Of a DNA stretch of 64,000 nt, positions 15,918-24,721 are shown piece by piece. The DNA lies in the NCBI RefSeq assembly GCF_036965045.1, contig NZ_JBALOV010000001.1, forward strand, positions 43,881-107,880, written 5' to 3'. Under the pieces are notes generated by a model. It saw nothing but the letters and a program-made list of their open reading frames with translations, searched no databases and was not told where the DNA came from. Position 1 is the stretch's first letter. Every line of letters begins with the position of its first letter. The stretch is from Ferdinandcohnia sp036965045. GTDB taxonomy: Bacteria; Bacillota; Bacilli; Bacillales; Bacillaceae_L. Made by a program: the position numbers and the translations under genes.

Positions 15918-16463
15918 ATGATTAATAATAGTTCATTAAAAGAAAAGAGCATCGTTTTCATCGGTTTTATGGGAGTTGGAAAAACAACTGTTGGTCAGCT
16001 GGTTGCCAAAAAGCTTTTTAGAAGTTTTGTAGATATCGATCAAGAGATTGAAAAAGAATACAATATGCCAACATCACAGATTTTCAAATTAATTGGGGAA
16101 AAAGCTTTTCGAGAAAAGGAAAAAGAAGTTATTTCAAATTATTGCACTCAAAAATTGAAAATTATTTCTCTTGGTGGTGGTGCCTTTCTGCAAAAGGAGA
16201 CCAGGGACATTTGTTTAAAAAATTGTATTGTTTTTTATTTAGATGTTTCTTGGAAATCGTGGAAGGAAAGAATAAATATTTTGATTGATAGCAGACCCGT
16301 TTTACAGGGCAAAACACTAGAAGAAATTGAAGCGCTTTTTAGTGAAAGAAAAGATATCTATTCGTTACACCACTCCAAATTAGATACTGACAACCATGAT
16401 GTTGAAGAAATTGCAGATTATATTATCGAGTCATTAAAATTAGCTTGGGAATTATATGATTAA
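15918..16463 (+). CDS. aroK: Shikimate kinase-like protein
   Basis: A 181-residue P-loop kinase of the AroK family, which phosphorylates shikimate at O3. P-loop GFMGVGKTT (16-24), substrate block DIDQEIEKEYNMP with the following REKEKEV, LGGGAFLQ (the GGG loop) and RPVLQG (lid) are all present. ATG 15918 has AGGAAG seven bases upstream; the in-frame ATG 27 bases earlier has none. The gene is next to a type II dehydroquinase on the opposite strand, with a palindromic operator between, so both may respond to one regulator. Confidence 0.85.
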   Translation: MINNSSLKEKSIVFIGFMGVGKTTVGQLVAKKLFRSFVDIDQEIEKEYNMPTSQIFKLIGEKAFREKEKEVISNYCTQKLKIISLGGGAFLQKETRDICLKNCIVFYLDVSWKSWKERINILIDSRPVLQGKTLEEIEALFSERKDIYSLHHSKLDTDNHDVEEIADYIIESLKLAWELYD

Positions 16464-16470
16464 AATCGCA

Positions 16471-16497
16471 GATGGCAGACCCCTCAGGTCTACCATC
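16471..16497 (+). terminator. Terminator after aroK
   Basis: GATGGCAGACC pairs with GGTCTACCATC (one mismatch) with a 5-base loop, eight bases past the stop. Confidence 0.7.
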
Positions 16498-16561
16498 TAT
16501 TTCTAGGAAGAACAACATTAAAACCTTATCTTCCTAAGACTTTTCACAAACATAGCCTTCA

Positions 16562-17665
16562 TTACTGCAGTTTCCCTCTACACAGAATGGGTATTTCTTC
16601 TACTACCTCATCTCCTGAAATCAGATAGGCGTGATCATACAGATTGCAGACTGGGCAGATATGATTTGGTATCATTTCGACCTTTTCACCAATGGCAACT
16701 TGGTTTCTAAATTCTTCGTTGTATATGATTGCATGTTCATCATACACTTGATCAATATGAACACCATAGTTTTTAATATAGCCTAGCCCCGTAGTTGCAC
16801 ATATTCCTTGACTGCGAGACTGCATGGTGATTCCTTTTGCCCCCACATCGGTAATTACTCGTTCTTTTGTTGGTTTACTGATGACCGTTGTTAATACTGT
16901 TGCAGCACATCTATCATAAGTACCAATAGCATTTCCTTGCGAGACATCCATGAAGATATAAGTTCCGATGCGAAGCTCCGTAATTCCTTCCATGACTCCA
17001 AAATCATGCATGAGCGGTGGAGTAGACCCAATGCTTACTGTATCAAGTTTGCACCCTAATTCTTGTGCTAGTTGTGCAAAACGAAGGGTGCGTTTTTGTG
17101 CTGCATCGTAAAGCTCATGGCATTCATCAAGGTCTTTTGCCTTGTAAGTGTGCCCATCATGTGAAAAAATTCCTTTTAATTGGACATGTGAGCAATTTTT
17201 TATATATTCCACTAAACGTATATAATCGCTTTCTTCTATCACACCAGAGCGATTTTCCCCTACTTCAATTTCAATCAAAACTTGAGCTGGCTTTTCGCTA
17301 TCACTAAATACCTTTTCGATCATTTCACATTGTTCAATACTATCAACGCCAAAAGAAATATCAATTGTTTCTGCAAGCTTCTTTATGCGTTGGAGTTTGA
17401 TCTCCCCAACGATCTCATTTGCTATAAAAATATCGTTTAGCCCGTTCTCAGCCATGACTTCTGCCTCGCCAACCTTCGCGACAGTAATTCCTTTTGAACC
17501 TGCATCTACCTGTAATTTCGCGAGAGCCGGCATCTTATGCGTTTTTGTATGCGGACGAAGGGTAACACCATATTTGTTAGCATAGGATTGCATTCTTTCA
17601 ATGTTATCCATCATAATCTCGCGGTCAATTAGTAAAGACGGTGTATCTAATTCATTCTTTTTCAT
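16562..17665 (-). CDS. PLP-dependent D-serine dehydratase / D-threonine aldolase-like enzyme
   Basis: A 367-residue fold-type III PLP enzyme (alanine racemase N-domain). The PHTKTHK motif (38-44) carries the PLP lysine. GENRSGV, GIFSHDGHTY and SIGSTPP are family blocks. The C-terminal metal site reads PNHICPVC, with His335-x-Cys337; from memory the His-x-Cys pair is the zinc site of D-serine dehydratases, whereas D-threonine aldolases use His-x-Asp, so dehydratase is the better guess. It is the last gene of a minus-strand cluster with a threonine-synthase-like gene and RidA; RidA removes the enamine products of such enzymes, which fits. Confidence 0.85.
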   Translation of the reverse strand: MKKNELDTPSLLIDREIMMDNIERMQSYANKYGVTLRPHTKTHKMPALAKLQVDAGSKGITVAKVGEAEVMAENGLNDIFIANEIVGEIKLQRIKKLAETIDISFGVDSIEQCEMIEKVFSDSEKPAQVLIEIEVGENRSGVIEESDYIRLVEYIKNCSHVQLKGIFSHDGHTYKAKDLDECHELYDAAQKRTLRFAQLAQELGCKLDTVSIGSTPPLMHDFGVMEGITELRIGTYIFMDVSQGNAIGTYDRCAATVLTTVISKPTKERVITDVGAKGITMQSRSQGICATTGLGYIKNYGVHIDQVYDEHAIIYNEEFRNQVAIGEKVEMIPNHICPVCNLYDHAYLISGDEVVEEIPILCRGKLQ

Positions 17666-17717
17666 CGTTATCTCCCCTTAAAAGTGAATTAAAAAACTGA
17701 CTTTCTACTCTATAAAT

Positions 17718-18830
17718 CTAGTTACTTTTAATACCTGCTCCGCATAAAGGAAAGACTAATTGTTGCCCTTTTAATTCGGGATACTTCTCTACATACTGTA
17801 AGTAACCTGCATAATTGGCTGCTGAAGTGATTTCAACATATATCCCTTTCAATGCAAGCTGTTTTCTTGCTTCAATAATGCTTTCTTCGGACACCCCGAT
17901 TATATCCCCTTCTGTTGCTCGTATCGCTTGTAAGATTTCTTTTCCTCTTGCCGGTGCAGCAATGGCAATGCCCTCCGCCAAGGTCCCTGAATGTTCAATA
18001 GGCTTCACCCTATCGCTGCCTTCCGTAAAGGCTTTCATAATTGGAGCACAATTTTTCGCTTGAACGGCAAGGATTCTTGGCATTTTCTTGATTTGCCCAT
18101 TTGCCAATAATTCTTGAAAAGCAATATAGGCACCCATTAACAAGGTTCCATTTCCTACTGGAATTATGAATGCATCAGGCATTTTGTTATTCATTTGCTC
18201 AAATACTTCGTACACATACGTTTTCGTACCTTCCCAAAAGATGGGGTTATAAATATGACTTGCATAAAAAGAATCTGTGCTTTCAACCATAGCAATTGCT
18301 GCGTTTGCCGTATCTTCTCTCGCTCAAGGAATCTTATGAATAACCGCACCATGTGCTTCTATCTGGGCAATCTTTTTATTGGAAGTAGATTCAGGGACGA
18401 AAATGTCACATTGAATTCCTGCCCTTGCTCCATAGGCTGCAATGGCTGTGCCAGCATTTCCACTACTATCTGCTACCACATTCTTGATGCCCAACTTTTT
18501 CGCCATGGCAATGAGAAGAACAGCGCCACGATCTTTAAATGATAGTGTGGGCATATAGTAGTCAGCTTTCGCGTAGACATTTTCGGCTATTTTGAGGAGT
18601 GGTGTATCTCCTTCCCCAAGTGTAATCTCCTGCCACACATCTTCCTTTTCAAATGGGAGTGCATCGATATATTTCCAAAGTGAATGATTCCGAGATGTGG
18701 CTGTTTCAGTAAAATCAACTGCCTTTTTCTCATATTCAAGATGGAGTAGCCCTCCGCAATCACATTTCCATTTATTGCTTTCCAACGAATATGTTGAATG
18801 ACATTCATTACAAATATAGTCCATCTTCAA
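17718..18830 (-). pseudogene. Threonine-synthase-like PLP enzyme interrupted by TGA
   Basis: A 370-residue fold-type II PLP enzyme split by one in-frame TGA at 18326-18324 (codon 169). The N-terminal part has a zinc-ribbon (C7, C10, C23, C25), as in many threonine synthases, and the PLP lysine in PTLSFKDRG (K99), then SSGNAGTAIAAYGA. The reading frame continues after the stop with AREDTANAAIAMVEST and a normal C-terminal half ending PLCGAGIKSN. The stop replaces what should be Gly in KIPGAREDT (GGA to TGA), not a cysteine, and no hairpin follows, so this is a nonsense mutation or sequence error. Its start overlaps the ridA stop by four bases. Confidence 0.8.
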
Positions 18831-19219
18831 TCTTCCTTTTCTGAATCAATATACGCAACTGCCTCAAGTTCTATTGAATATCCATAGTGCAGTTGATTAG
18901 TAGGAACAACAGCCCGTGCTGGCTTATGGTCACCAAAGTACTGTTTGTAGAGTGTATTGACGGTATCCCATAAAGAAATATCCGATATATAAATGGTGAC
19001 CTTCATGATATCTTCTCTTTTTGCACCTGCTGCTTCCAGTATGTGCTCCAAATTTGACAACACTTGTTTGGTTTCGGCAGTAATATCACCACTCGTTCCT
19101 TCACCTGTAAAGGGATCAACCGGAAGCTGTCCTGATATGAAGAGGAGGTTTCCTTTTTGTGTCGCAGCGGAATAATGACCAGGGTTTGGCTTTGCACCCT
19201 TTATTGAAATAAACTTCAT
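18827..19219 (-). CDS. ridA: RidA-family enamine/imine deaminase
   Basis: A 130-residue RidA (YjgF/YER057c/UK114) protein that hydrolyses reactive 2-aminoacrylate or 2-aminocrotonate released by PLP dehydratases. Visible landmarks are the SGQLPVDP block, the DIMKVTIYISD strand and PARAVVP with the carboxylate-binding Arg. The stop overlaps the next start (ATGA), so it is co-translated with the threonine-synthase-like gene, and a dehydratase-like enzyme follows. The cluster logic is release and clean-up of enamines. AGGAGGTAATCG precedes the ATG. Confidence 0.9.
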   Translation of the reverse strand: MKFISIKGAKPNPGHYSAATQKGNLLFISGQLPVDPFTGEGTSGDITAETKQVLSNLEHILEAAGAKREDIMKVTIYISDISLWDTVNTLYKQYFGDHKPARAVVPTNQLHYGYSIELEAVAYIDSEKED

Positions 19220-19273
19220 TCGATTACCTCCTTGAATTTTGAATTTTTATAGAATGGGTGGACAGATACATCA

Positions 19274-19930
19274 TTATCCTTTATTATTTTTTTCTTTAAT
19301 TTCTTCGATATAGCTGTAAACTGTGACTTTAGAGATATTCAACTTCTCCGCAACTCTATCGATTGTTCCACGGATTAAGAAAATCCCTTTTTGTTCCATA
19401 AATCGAACCATCTCAACCTTCTCATCACGCCTTAGCTTCTCTACTGGTTTATTGCCAATAATTTTATCGATTAAATCATTGGCGATCTCCTGTATATGCT
19501 CCGTTTCGTTTGTTTGATCTTGCTGATAATGCTGGTTTGGGGGGAGATCAGGATTTTGAGGAATCAAGCTATTGAGCCAGTTGATATTTTCTGTAATTCT
19601 AGTCGTATCAATGTTTATGCAAAGGGCACCAATTACCTTTTTTTCACGATTACGAATTAACAAGGTAGATGATTTTATTAATCTACCATCATCTTTATGA
19701 AAATAATAATTTGCAGAATGATCATTCGTAAAGTTTTGAGAAAGCAATACTTCCGTAATGAGATGATTAAAGCTTTGTCCCACTTGCCTTCCGGTTACAT
19801 GGTTGTTAACAGTGTACACAACGGAGCTTTGCGGAACGGTTAAATCATGCAACACAACCTCACAATCGCGGCCAAACGTTTTAGCGATGACCTCTGCTAC
19901 CGGAATGTACTGTTCATGTATCGAATTCAT
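19274..19930 (-). CDS. YheO-type PAS / helix-turn-helix regulator
   Basis: A 218-residue transcription factor: an N-terminal YheO-like PAS domain (about 1-120, with DCEVVLHDLTVPQSSVVY and the GRQVG loop) and a C-terminal HTH (about 170-215, KISKVTVYSYIEEIKEK region with LNISKVTVYSY). The group includes DauR, which controls D-arginine use in Pseudomonas. ATG 19930 is preferred because AAAGGAA lies ahead of it; the ATG at 19948 would place that site inside the gene. It is the first gene of the minus-strand D-amino-acid-type cluster and divergent from the symporter, so it probably controls both. Confidence 0.85.
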   Translation of the reverse strand: MNSIHEQYIPVAEVIAKTFGRDCEVVLHDLTVPQSSVVYTVNNHVTGRQVGQSFNHLITEVLLSQNFTNDHSANYYFHKDDGRLIKSSTLLIRNREKKVIGALCINIDTTRITENINWLNSLIPQNPDLPPNQHYQQDQTNETEHIQEIANDLIDKIIGNKPVEKLRRDEKVEMVRFMEQKGIFLIRGTIDRVAEKLNISKVTVYSYIEEIKEKNNKG

Positions 19931-20127
19931 ATAAAAATTCCTTTCCATAAATGGATTTAATTAAAATATATATAATTTTTTATATAAAATCAATAATAAA
20001 TTATATATCAAATACTCCCCTCTATTGTTAAATTTACTTATTTTACAAAAGGCTATTGACTATTTTTGTTATTTTTTATATAAAAAGATTAAGTCATATA
20101 TAAAATCTTATACTTTTTTCAAGTCGT

Positions 20128-20143
20128 TTGAAAGCGTTAACAA
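20128..20143. promoter_or_regulatory. cre box (CcpA catabolite control)
   Basis: TTGAAAGCGTTAACAA matches the Bacillus cre consensus WTGNAANCGNWNNCWW at every defined position. It lies between the divergent regulator and symporter genes, so the cluster is likely repressed on preferred sugars. The region 19965-20110 also holds several AT-rich TATATAA runs that could carry the two promoters. Confidence 0.75.
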
Positions 20144-20269
20144 AACTAAGGGGAGGATGGAGTTCTTTAGGTAAACGCATATTTTTTTAATTACTTTTAT
20201 CTGAATATTTTAAAATTTATGTTTCTTGGAACAAAGAGAACAGTGTCACTAATTTAAAGGGGGATTCGT

Positions 20270-21490
20270 ATGAAGAGAATTGGGTTACTTTCGCAGATTT
20301 TAATTGCATTTGTACTCGCTATTATTGTTGGTGCTATTGTTGGACCTAGTGTCGAAGTTGTTAAGCCTCTTGGTGATTTATTCTTACGGATGATTAAGTT
20401 TATTATCGTTCCTTTAGTTCTGGCATCTCTCGTTGTTGGTGTTGCAGGTACTGGTGATATTAAAAAAATCGGTCGTATGGGTGGAATCACTTTTTTTTAT
20501 TACATTTTAACAACCGCTCTAGCTGTAGTCATCGGATTAATTCTTGCCAACATTTTCTCACCTGGTAAGGGTGTCAATATTGAAGCAACATTAGATAAAG
20601 CTGAAACTACTGAGGCTCCTGGAATAGTGGATACGTTATTAAATATCATCCCTACGAATCCAATTGCTTCATTAGTAAATGGGGATATGCTGCAAATCAT
20701 CTTCTTTGCCATTTTCCTTGGTCTAGCTATTACGATATTAGGAGATAAGGCAAAGACGGTCTATAACCTCTTTGATGAACTTGCTGAAATTATGTATAAA
20801 ATTACGGGAATTGTGATGAAGCTGGCTCCAATCGGGGTTTTCGGTTTAATTGCACCAACTGTAGGAGAGTATGGAGTTTCTGTACTTCTTCCGCTTATAA
20901 AGGTAATCTTAATCGTTTATGTGGGGTGCATCCTTCACGCTGTAGTAACCTATTCTACTTCTGTTAAAGTTTTTGCAAATATGAGTCCGCTTAAATTTTT
21001 CAAAGGAATTGCACCTGCTAGCATGGTAGCCTTCAGCACATCAAGTAGCTCCGGAACTTTGCCGATAACGATTAAAAACACGGAAGAAAACCTTGGTGTT
21101 TCTAGAAAGGTAAGCAGCTTCGTACTTCCGTTGGGCGCTACCATCAATATGGATGGAACCGCATTGTATCAAGGTGTAAGTGTTATTTTCATCGCCCAAT
21201 TTTTCGGGTATGATCTTTCATTTGCCCAGCAGTTAACGATTGTATTAACTGCCACTCTTGCTTCAATCGGTACTGCAGGGGTCCCTGGAGCCGGTTTGAT
21301 TATGCTTACAATGGTCGTTACTTCTGTTGGACTTCCAGTAGAAGGTATTGCTCTCATTGCGGGTATTGATAGAATTCTAGATATGATCCGTACTTCTGTA
21401 AATATCACAGGTGATGCATCCGCTGCAGTTGTCGTGAATGCAATCGAGGAAAAGCGCGAATTAAAAGTCTCGGATGGGGTTAGCGTATAA
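20270..21490 (+). CDS. Dicarboxylate/amino acid:cation symporter (DAACS family)
   Basis: A 406-residue glutamate-transporter-fold symporter. Diagnostic motifs are the serine-rich FSTSSSSGTLP (HP1), NMDGTALYQ (TM7), GTAGVPGAG (HP2) and DRILDMIRTSVNITGD (TM8). These bind a dicarboxylate or amino acid with cations. The TM8 sequence keeps Asp and Arg in the positions used for acidic substrates, so aspartate, glutamate or C4-dicarboxylate fits. It precedes an Asp/Glu racemase gene, suggesting uptake of acidic D- or L-amino acids. GGGGGA ribosome site; cre box upstream. Confidence 0.9.
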   Translation: MKRIGLLSQILIAFVLAIIVGAIVGPSVEVVKPLGDLFLRMIKFIIVPLVLASLVVGVAGTGDIKKIGRMGGITFFYYILTTALAVVIGLILANIFSPGKGVNIEATLDKAETTEAPGIVDTLLNIIPTNPIASLVNGDMLQIIFFAIFLGLAITILGDKAKTVYNLFDELAEIMYKITGIVMKLAPIGVFGLIAPTVGEYGVSVLLPLIKVILIVYVGCILHAVVTYSTSVKVFANMSPLKFFKGIAPASMVAFSTSSSSGTLPITIKNTEENLGVSRKVSSFVLPLGATINMDGTALYQGVSVIFIAQFFGYDLSFAQQLTIVLTATLASIGTAGVPGAGLIMLTMVVTSVGLPVEGIALIAGIDRILDMIRTSVNITGDASAAVVVNAIEEKRELKVSDGVSV

Positions 21491-21510
21491 GCCGTTATAA
21501 AGAATAGAAT

Positions 21511-21547
21511 GGTTGTTGAAAAGTTGAATAAAAAGTTTTCAACAACC
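21511..21547 (+). other. Strong intercistronic hairpin
   Basis: GGTTGTTGAAAA (21511-21522) pairs perfectly with TTTTCAACAACC (21536-21547) between the symporter and racemase genes. There is no T-run after it, so it may be a processing or mRNA-stability hairpin, or a weak terminator that lowers racemase expression. Confidence 0.6.
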
Positions 21548-21569
21548 GGTTTTAAAGGCGGAGGATAAC

Positions 21570-22265
21570 ATGACAAAAACACTAGGTATAATGGGTGGAA
21601 TGGGGCCACTAGCTACGGTTGATTTGATGACAAAAATCATTCGATTAACACCAGCTCAAAAAGACCAGGATCATATTCATATGGTTGTAGATAATTATCC
21701 ACAAATACCTGACCGTACATCTGCCATTCTTAGTAAGGGAGCGAACCCGCTTCCTTTTATGATTGAATCTGCAAAGAGATTAGAAATTGCCGGAGCAGAT
21801 TTGATGGCAATAGCCTGCAATACTGCACATTATTATTTAGAAGATATCCAAGCTTCGACCACTATCCCCATTATGAATATGCCTATGGAAACTGTTCAAC
21901 TCATAGACAAAGCAGGTCTAAAAACCATTGCATTGTTAGCGACTGATGGCACATTGTCTACAAACCTTTACCAAAAGTCCCTTCGCGAACGAGGAATTAC
22001 TGTTGTGGAACCCGACAAAATGATACAAGACTGTATTATGGAAGGAATTTATGCTGTAAAAGGTGGAGATCTCGTTAAAGGAAAGAGGTTATTGCTTCGA
22101 GCCTCACAAACAGTGATAGAGCAAGGTGCAGAGGCAATTATTGCAGCTTGTACTGAAATTCCACTTATTTTAAGTGAAGTAGATGGAATTAAGGTAATAG
22201 ATCCTACTGAAATTTTAGCGAAAAAGATTGTAGATATGTTTTTGAATAATAGGGTGAGACACTAA
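21570..22265 (+). CDS. Aspartate/glutamate racemase family protein
   Basis: A 231-residue, PLP-independent amino acid racemase of the Asp/Glu/hydantoin racemase superfamily. The two catalytic cysteines are in IACNTAHYY and AACTEIPL, and GIMGGMGPLAT opens the protein. It is closest in layout to aspartate racemases (YgeA type) rather than the cell-wall glutamate racemase. It follows the symporter, with a hairpin between. Together with the divergent enzymes it suggests conversion of imported D-amino acids to usable L-forms (inference). Confidence 0.88.
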   Translation: MTKTLGIMGGMGPLATVDLMTKIIRLTPAQKDQDHIHMVVDNYPQIPDRTSAILSKGANPLPFMIESAKRLEIAGADLMAIACNTAHYYLEDIQASTTIPIMNMPMETVQLIDKAGLKTIALLATDGTLSTNLYQKSLRERGITVVEPDKMIQDCIMEGIYAVKGGDLVKGKRLLLRASQTVIEQGAEAIIAACTEIPLILSEVDGIKVIDPTEILAKKIVDMFLNNRVRH

Positions 22266-22286
22266 AAAATAAGTAACTGATCACTC

Positions 22287-22314
22287 GTGTCTCATTCTTC
22301 CCAGAATGAGACAC
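22287..22314 (+). terminator. Hairpin after the racemase gene
   Basis: GTGTCTCATTCT pairs perfectly with AGAATGAGACAC around a TCCC loop. A T-run is lacking, so it may act as a 3' stabiliser or need another factor. Confidence 0.55.
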
Positions 22315-22473
22315 GGCTTAACCAGCTATCGCACACTTTACTAATTAATATTTCTTTTCAGCTGAAGAAGAACGTTATATTTTCAAACTAAGTACCAGAC
22401 CATTTTTATTTAAAGCAAGCTTTTTTCCAAAAGAACAAGGTCTCATTTAGGTGTTACACCCTCTCCTACCCTT

Positions 22474-23967
22474 TTAAACTGGCAGTCTGATTTTTACCGT
22501 TGTTCCTTGATTTTCTATGCTTTCGAAGGTTATTGTTCCTTTGTGTTCTTTTATAATTCGAAAACATAGCATGAGACCCAGACCCGTTCCCTTTTCTTTA
22601 TTACTATAGAAAGGTTCCCCTAGTCTTTTGAGGCGTTCTTCACTTATTCCTACCCCGTTATCAATTACCTGAATGCATAATTGATTTTTATCCTCTATAT
22701 GAGCAGAAACTTTTAGTAATCCTTTTTTGTAGACATCGGTTGCTTCAATGCTATTTTTACAAAGGTTCAATAAGACTTGTTTGATTTGATTTGCATCACA
22801 CATAATAAGAGGAATATCCTCATTTATTTCGATGATAATCTCAATATTTTTTAGATGGGCTTCAGATTTCATCAAGGTGTCTATCTCTTTTAACAAAGAG
22901 GAGATACTTACTGACTTAAGCTGAATTTCCTGCGGTTTTGCAAGGGAAAGAAACTCCTTTATAATATCTTCAATTCGGTTTAACTCTGAAAGAACCACAT
23001 CAAAATATTCTTCGTTCTTTATGCCTTGCTGAAATAGCTGAATGAATCCTTTTATTGAAGTAAGGGGATTTCGTATTTCATGTGCAACGCCCGCTGCTAG
23101 CTCCCCAACTAATGATAACTTCTCGGACTTCCATAGAAGCTCTTCCGCTCTCCTTTTCTCAGTAATGTCCTTTGCTACAACCATGATATGCTCCACTTCA
23201 CCGTCTTCATCGAGTACAGGTGTAGCAGTACAATCAAATAGTTTCCAACCATTTTCTGCGTGTAAAAGTCGAAACTCAACCCTCATAGGAGTCTTCGTTT
23301 TATTTACCTCTTCAAACCCATTAATTATGAGTGAAGAGTCATTTGGATGAATAAGATGCAATGTATTTTGACTCAGAAAGTATTCAGGTGAATAGCCTAA
23401 TACAGATTCATGAGAAGGTGATGCATAAATACATTTCCCTTGATTATCAAATAAAATAATTAAATCGGTCATATTTTCAGCGATCAAACGGTACTTATTT
23501 TCACTTTCAAGTAAAGCCTTTTCAGCCTTCTTTCTGTCGGTAATGTCCATACATGAACCTATTACCTCAATAACTTCCCCATCTTGTATAATTGGCCTAA
23601 GCGCGGCAAAATAATGAATTCCATTTAGTTCTTCTTCATAAGTAACATGATCTTCCCCATTCCATACTCGCTCATAAAATAACAACTTTCTTTTCGTATT
23701 CTGTTCCGGTAGAAAGTCAATTAACTGTTTTCCTACAACATGACTTGGAGTTAGACCTAAACGATATACTAACTCACCATCACATAGAGTATGGATAAAT
23801 TGCCCATCTACGCTTATGAATTTGAAAATCATCCCTTGATGCAAATGAATCAATTCATTTAATTCCTTTCGATTAATACGCATTAATTCATCAGAACACA
23901 ATTGTTCATTTAGATCATTTGGTAGGCTGATTTCTTTGGCTTTTTCTTTAGAAGTATTTTGTTTCAT
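22474..23967 (-). CDS. Soluble PAS-domain sensor histidine kinase (sporulation-kinase type)
   Basis: A 497-residue cytoplasmic histidine kinase without transmembrane segments. Two PAS domains (about 35-150 and 155-275, each ending in a PAC motif, MDITDRKKAE and KDITEKRRAE) precede the HisKA helix with His296 in GVAHEIRNPLTSIKG and the HATPase domain (about 385-497, with the N box LLNLCKNSIEA and GTGLGL). There is no adjacent response regulator. Orphan kinases of this layout (KinA, KinE and similar) feed the Spo0 phosphorelay, which is the likely role. A long AT-rich non-coding region lies upstream. Confidence 0.87.
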   Translation of the reverse strand: MKQNTSKEKAKEISLPNDLNEQLCSDELMRINRKELNELIHLHQGMIFKFISVDGQFIHTLCDGELVYRLGLTPSHVVGKQLIDFLPEQNTKRKLLFYERVWNGEDHVTYEEELNGIHYFAALRPIIQDGEVIEVIGSCMDITDRKKAEKALLESENKYRLIAENMTDLIILFDNQGKCIYASPSHESVLGYSPEYFLSQNTLHLIHPNDSSLIINGFEEVNKTKTPMRVEFRLLHAENGWKLFDCTATPVLDEDGEVEHIMVVAKDITEKRRAEELLWKSEKLSLVGELAAGVAHEIRNPLTSIKGFIQLFQQGIKNEEYFDVVLSELNRIEDIIKEFLSLAKPQEIQLKSVSISSLLKEIDTLMKSEAHLKNIEIIIEINEDIPLIMCDANQIKQVLLNLCKNSIEATDVYKKGLLKVSAHIEDKNQLCIQVIDNGVGISEERLKRLGEPFYSNKEKGTGLGLMLCFRIIKEHKGTITFESIENQGTTVKIRLPV

Positions 23968-24299
23968 ATGACAACTTTCCTTTCAATGAAAGTGAAAAGT
24001 AAAGATCTTATCTTTCGAAAAAAAGCCGAAAAAATAGTCGAGATGTTACAAACTTGGACTATTTTGTCATCTATCTTTATGTTAGGTAATAACTCTACAA
24101 ATCCTTTTTTTAAGTATTCTATATTTTTATAACTATTATACTATTTAACGGAATCTATTTTAATCTCTTTTTCATAAGGTTGGTTATTTACAAGTAATGC
24201 TACGAGATTCCCTTCGAGCATTTTTAAAATCTAAAATATATTAAAAACTCTATTCTAAGGTAAAATAGAATTATCACTAAATAACGAGGTGTCTATCTT
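23968..24299. other. Divergent intergenic region
   Basis: 330 AT-rich bases between the kinase gene and the Lin0512-type gene. I see promoter-like AT tracts and ATTCTA/TAGAAT arms near 24251-24270, but no clear operator, RNA element or ORF. Confidence 0.4.
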
Positions 24300-24659
24300 A
24301 TGGAAAAATTGATGTTTATCGAAACCGGCATGGGGATTGATGTTCACGGCCAAAATATCACGAAAGCAGCTGTTCGTGCTGTAAAGAATGCGATTCATTT
24401 TAATTCAATGCCTGGAATTCGTTCTGTGTTACCAGGAAATAGCTTAGATAATATGGTAGTCAATGTAAAGCTAGCAGTGCCTTGTGATAAAGAACAGCTA
24501 GATATCGAGGCAGTGAAAGGAGCGATACCTTTCGGAAAAGTCTCAGTGGAAGTTATGGACGGAGGAATGCTGACAACAAGCGGAATTGTCCTTGAAGAGA
24601 AAGGCGATCAAAATGACTTAATGTACATTGTTGTTGCATCAGTCGAGGTTGGATACTAA
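24300..24659 (+). CDS. Lin0512 family protein
   Basis: A 119-residue protein matching the Lin0512 family opening (MEKLMFIETGMGIDVHGQN) with repeats of alternating strands such as VVNVKLAVPCDKEQLD and GMLTTSGIVLEEKGD. The family is a small conserved protein of Firmicutes and Actinobacteria with unknown function, often encoded alone as here. A GAGGTG ribosome site precedes the ATG and a GC hairpin follows. Confidence 0.8.
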   Translation: MEKLMFIETGMGIDVHGQNITKAAVRAVKNAIHFNSMPGIRSVLPGNSLDNMVVNVKLAVPCDKEQLDIEAVKGAIPFGKVSVEVMDGGMLTTSGIVLEEKGDQNDLMYIVVASVEVGY

Positions 24660-24696
24660 AGGGACAGCTGTTCGTTGCCCTTATATAAAAATTGAC

Positions 24697-24719
24697 GGGA
24701 CGCGGAAACCTTGCGTCCC
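24697..24719. terminator. GC hairpin between convergent genes
   Basis: GGGACGC (24697-24703) pairs with GCGTCCC (24713-24719) in the 62-base gap between the Lin0512 gene (+) and the Phd-Uma2 gene (-). Confidence 0.55.
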
Positions 24720-24721
24720 AC

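Noticed and set aside
16562..17665. Calling the PLP enzyme a D-threonine aldolase outright
   Set aside because: The metal pair is His-x-Cys, which fits D-serine dehydratases better than the His-x-Asp of D-threonine aldolases; left as a family-level call.
18324..18326. Second selenocysteine or a genetic-code change reading TGA as Gly
   Set aside because: TGA ends many intact genes here (for example the ATPase at 285-287 and ridA), the site is not a cysteine, and no hairpin follows.
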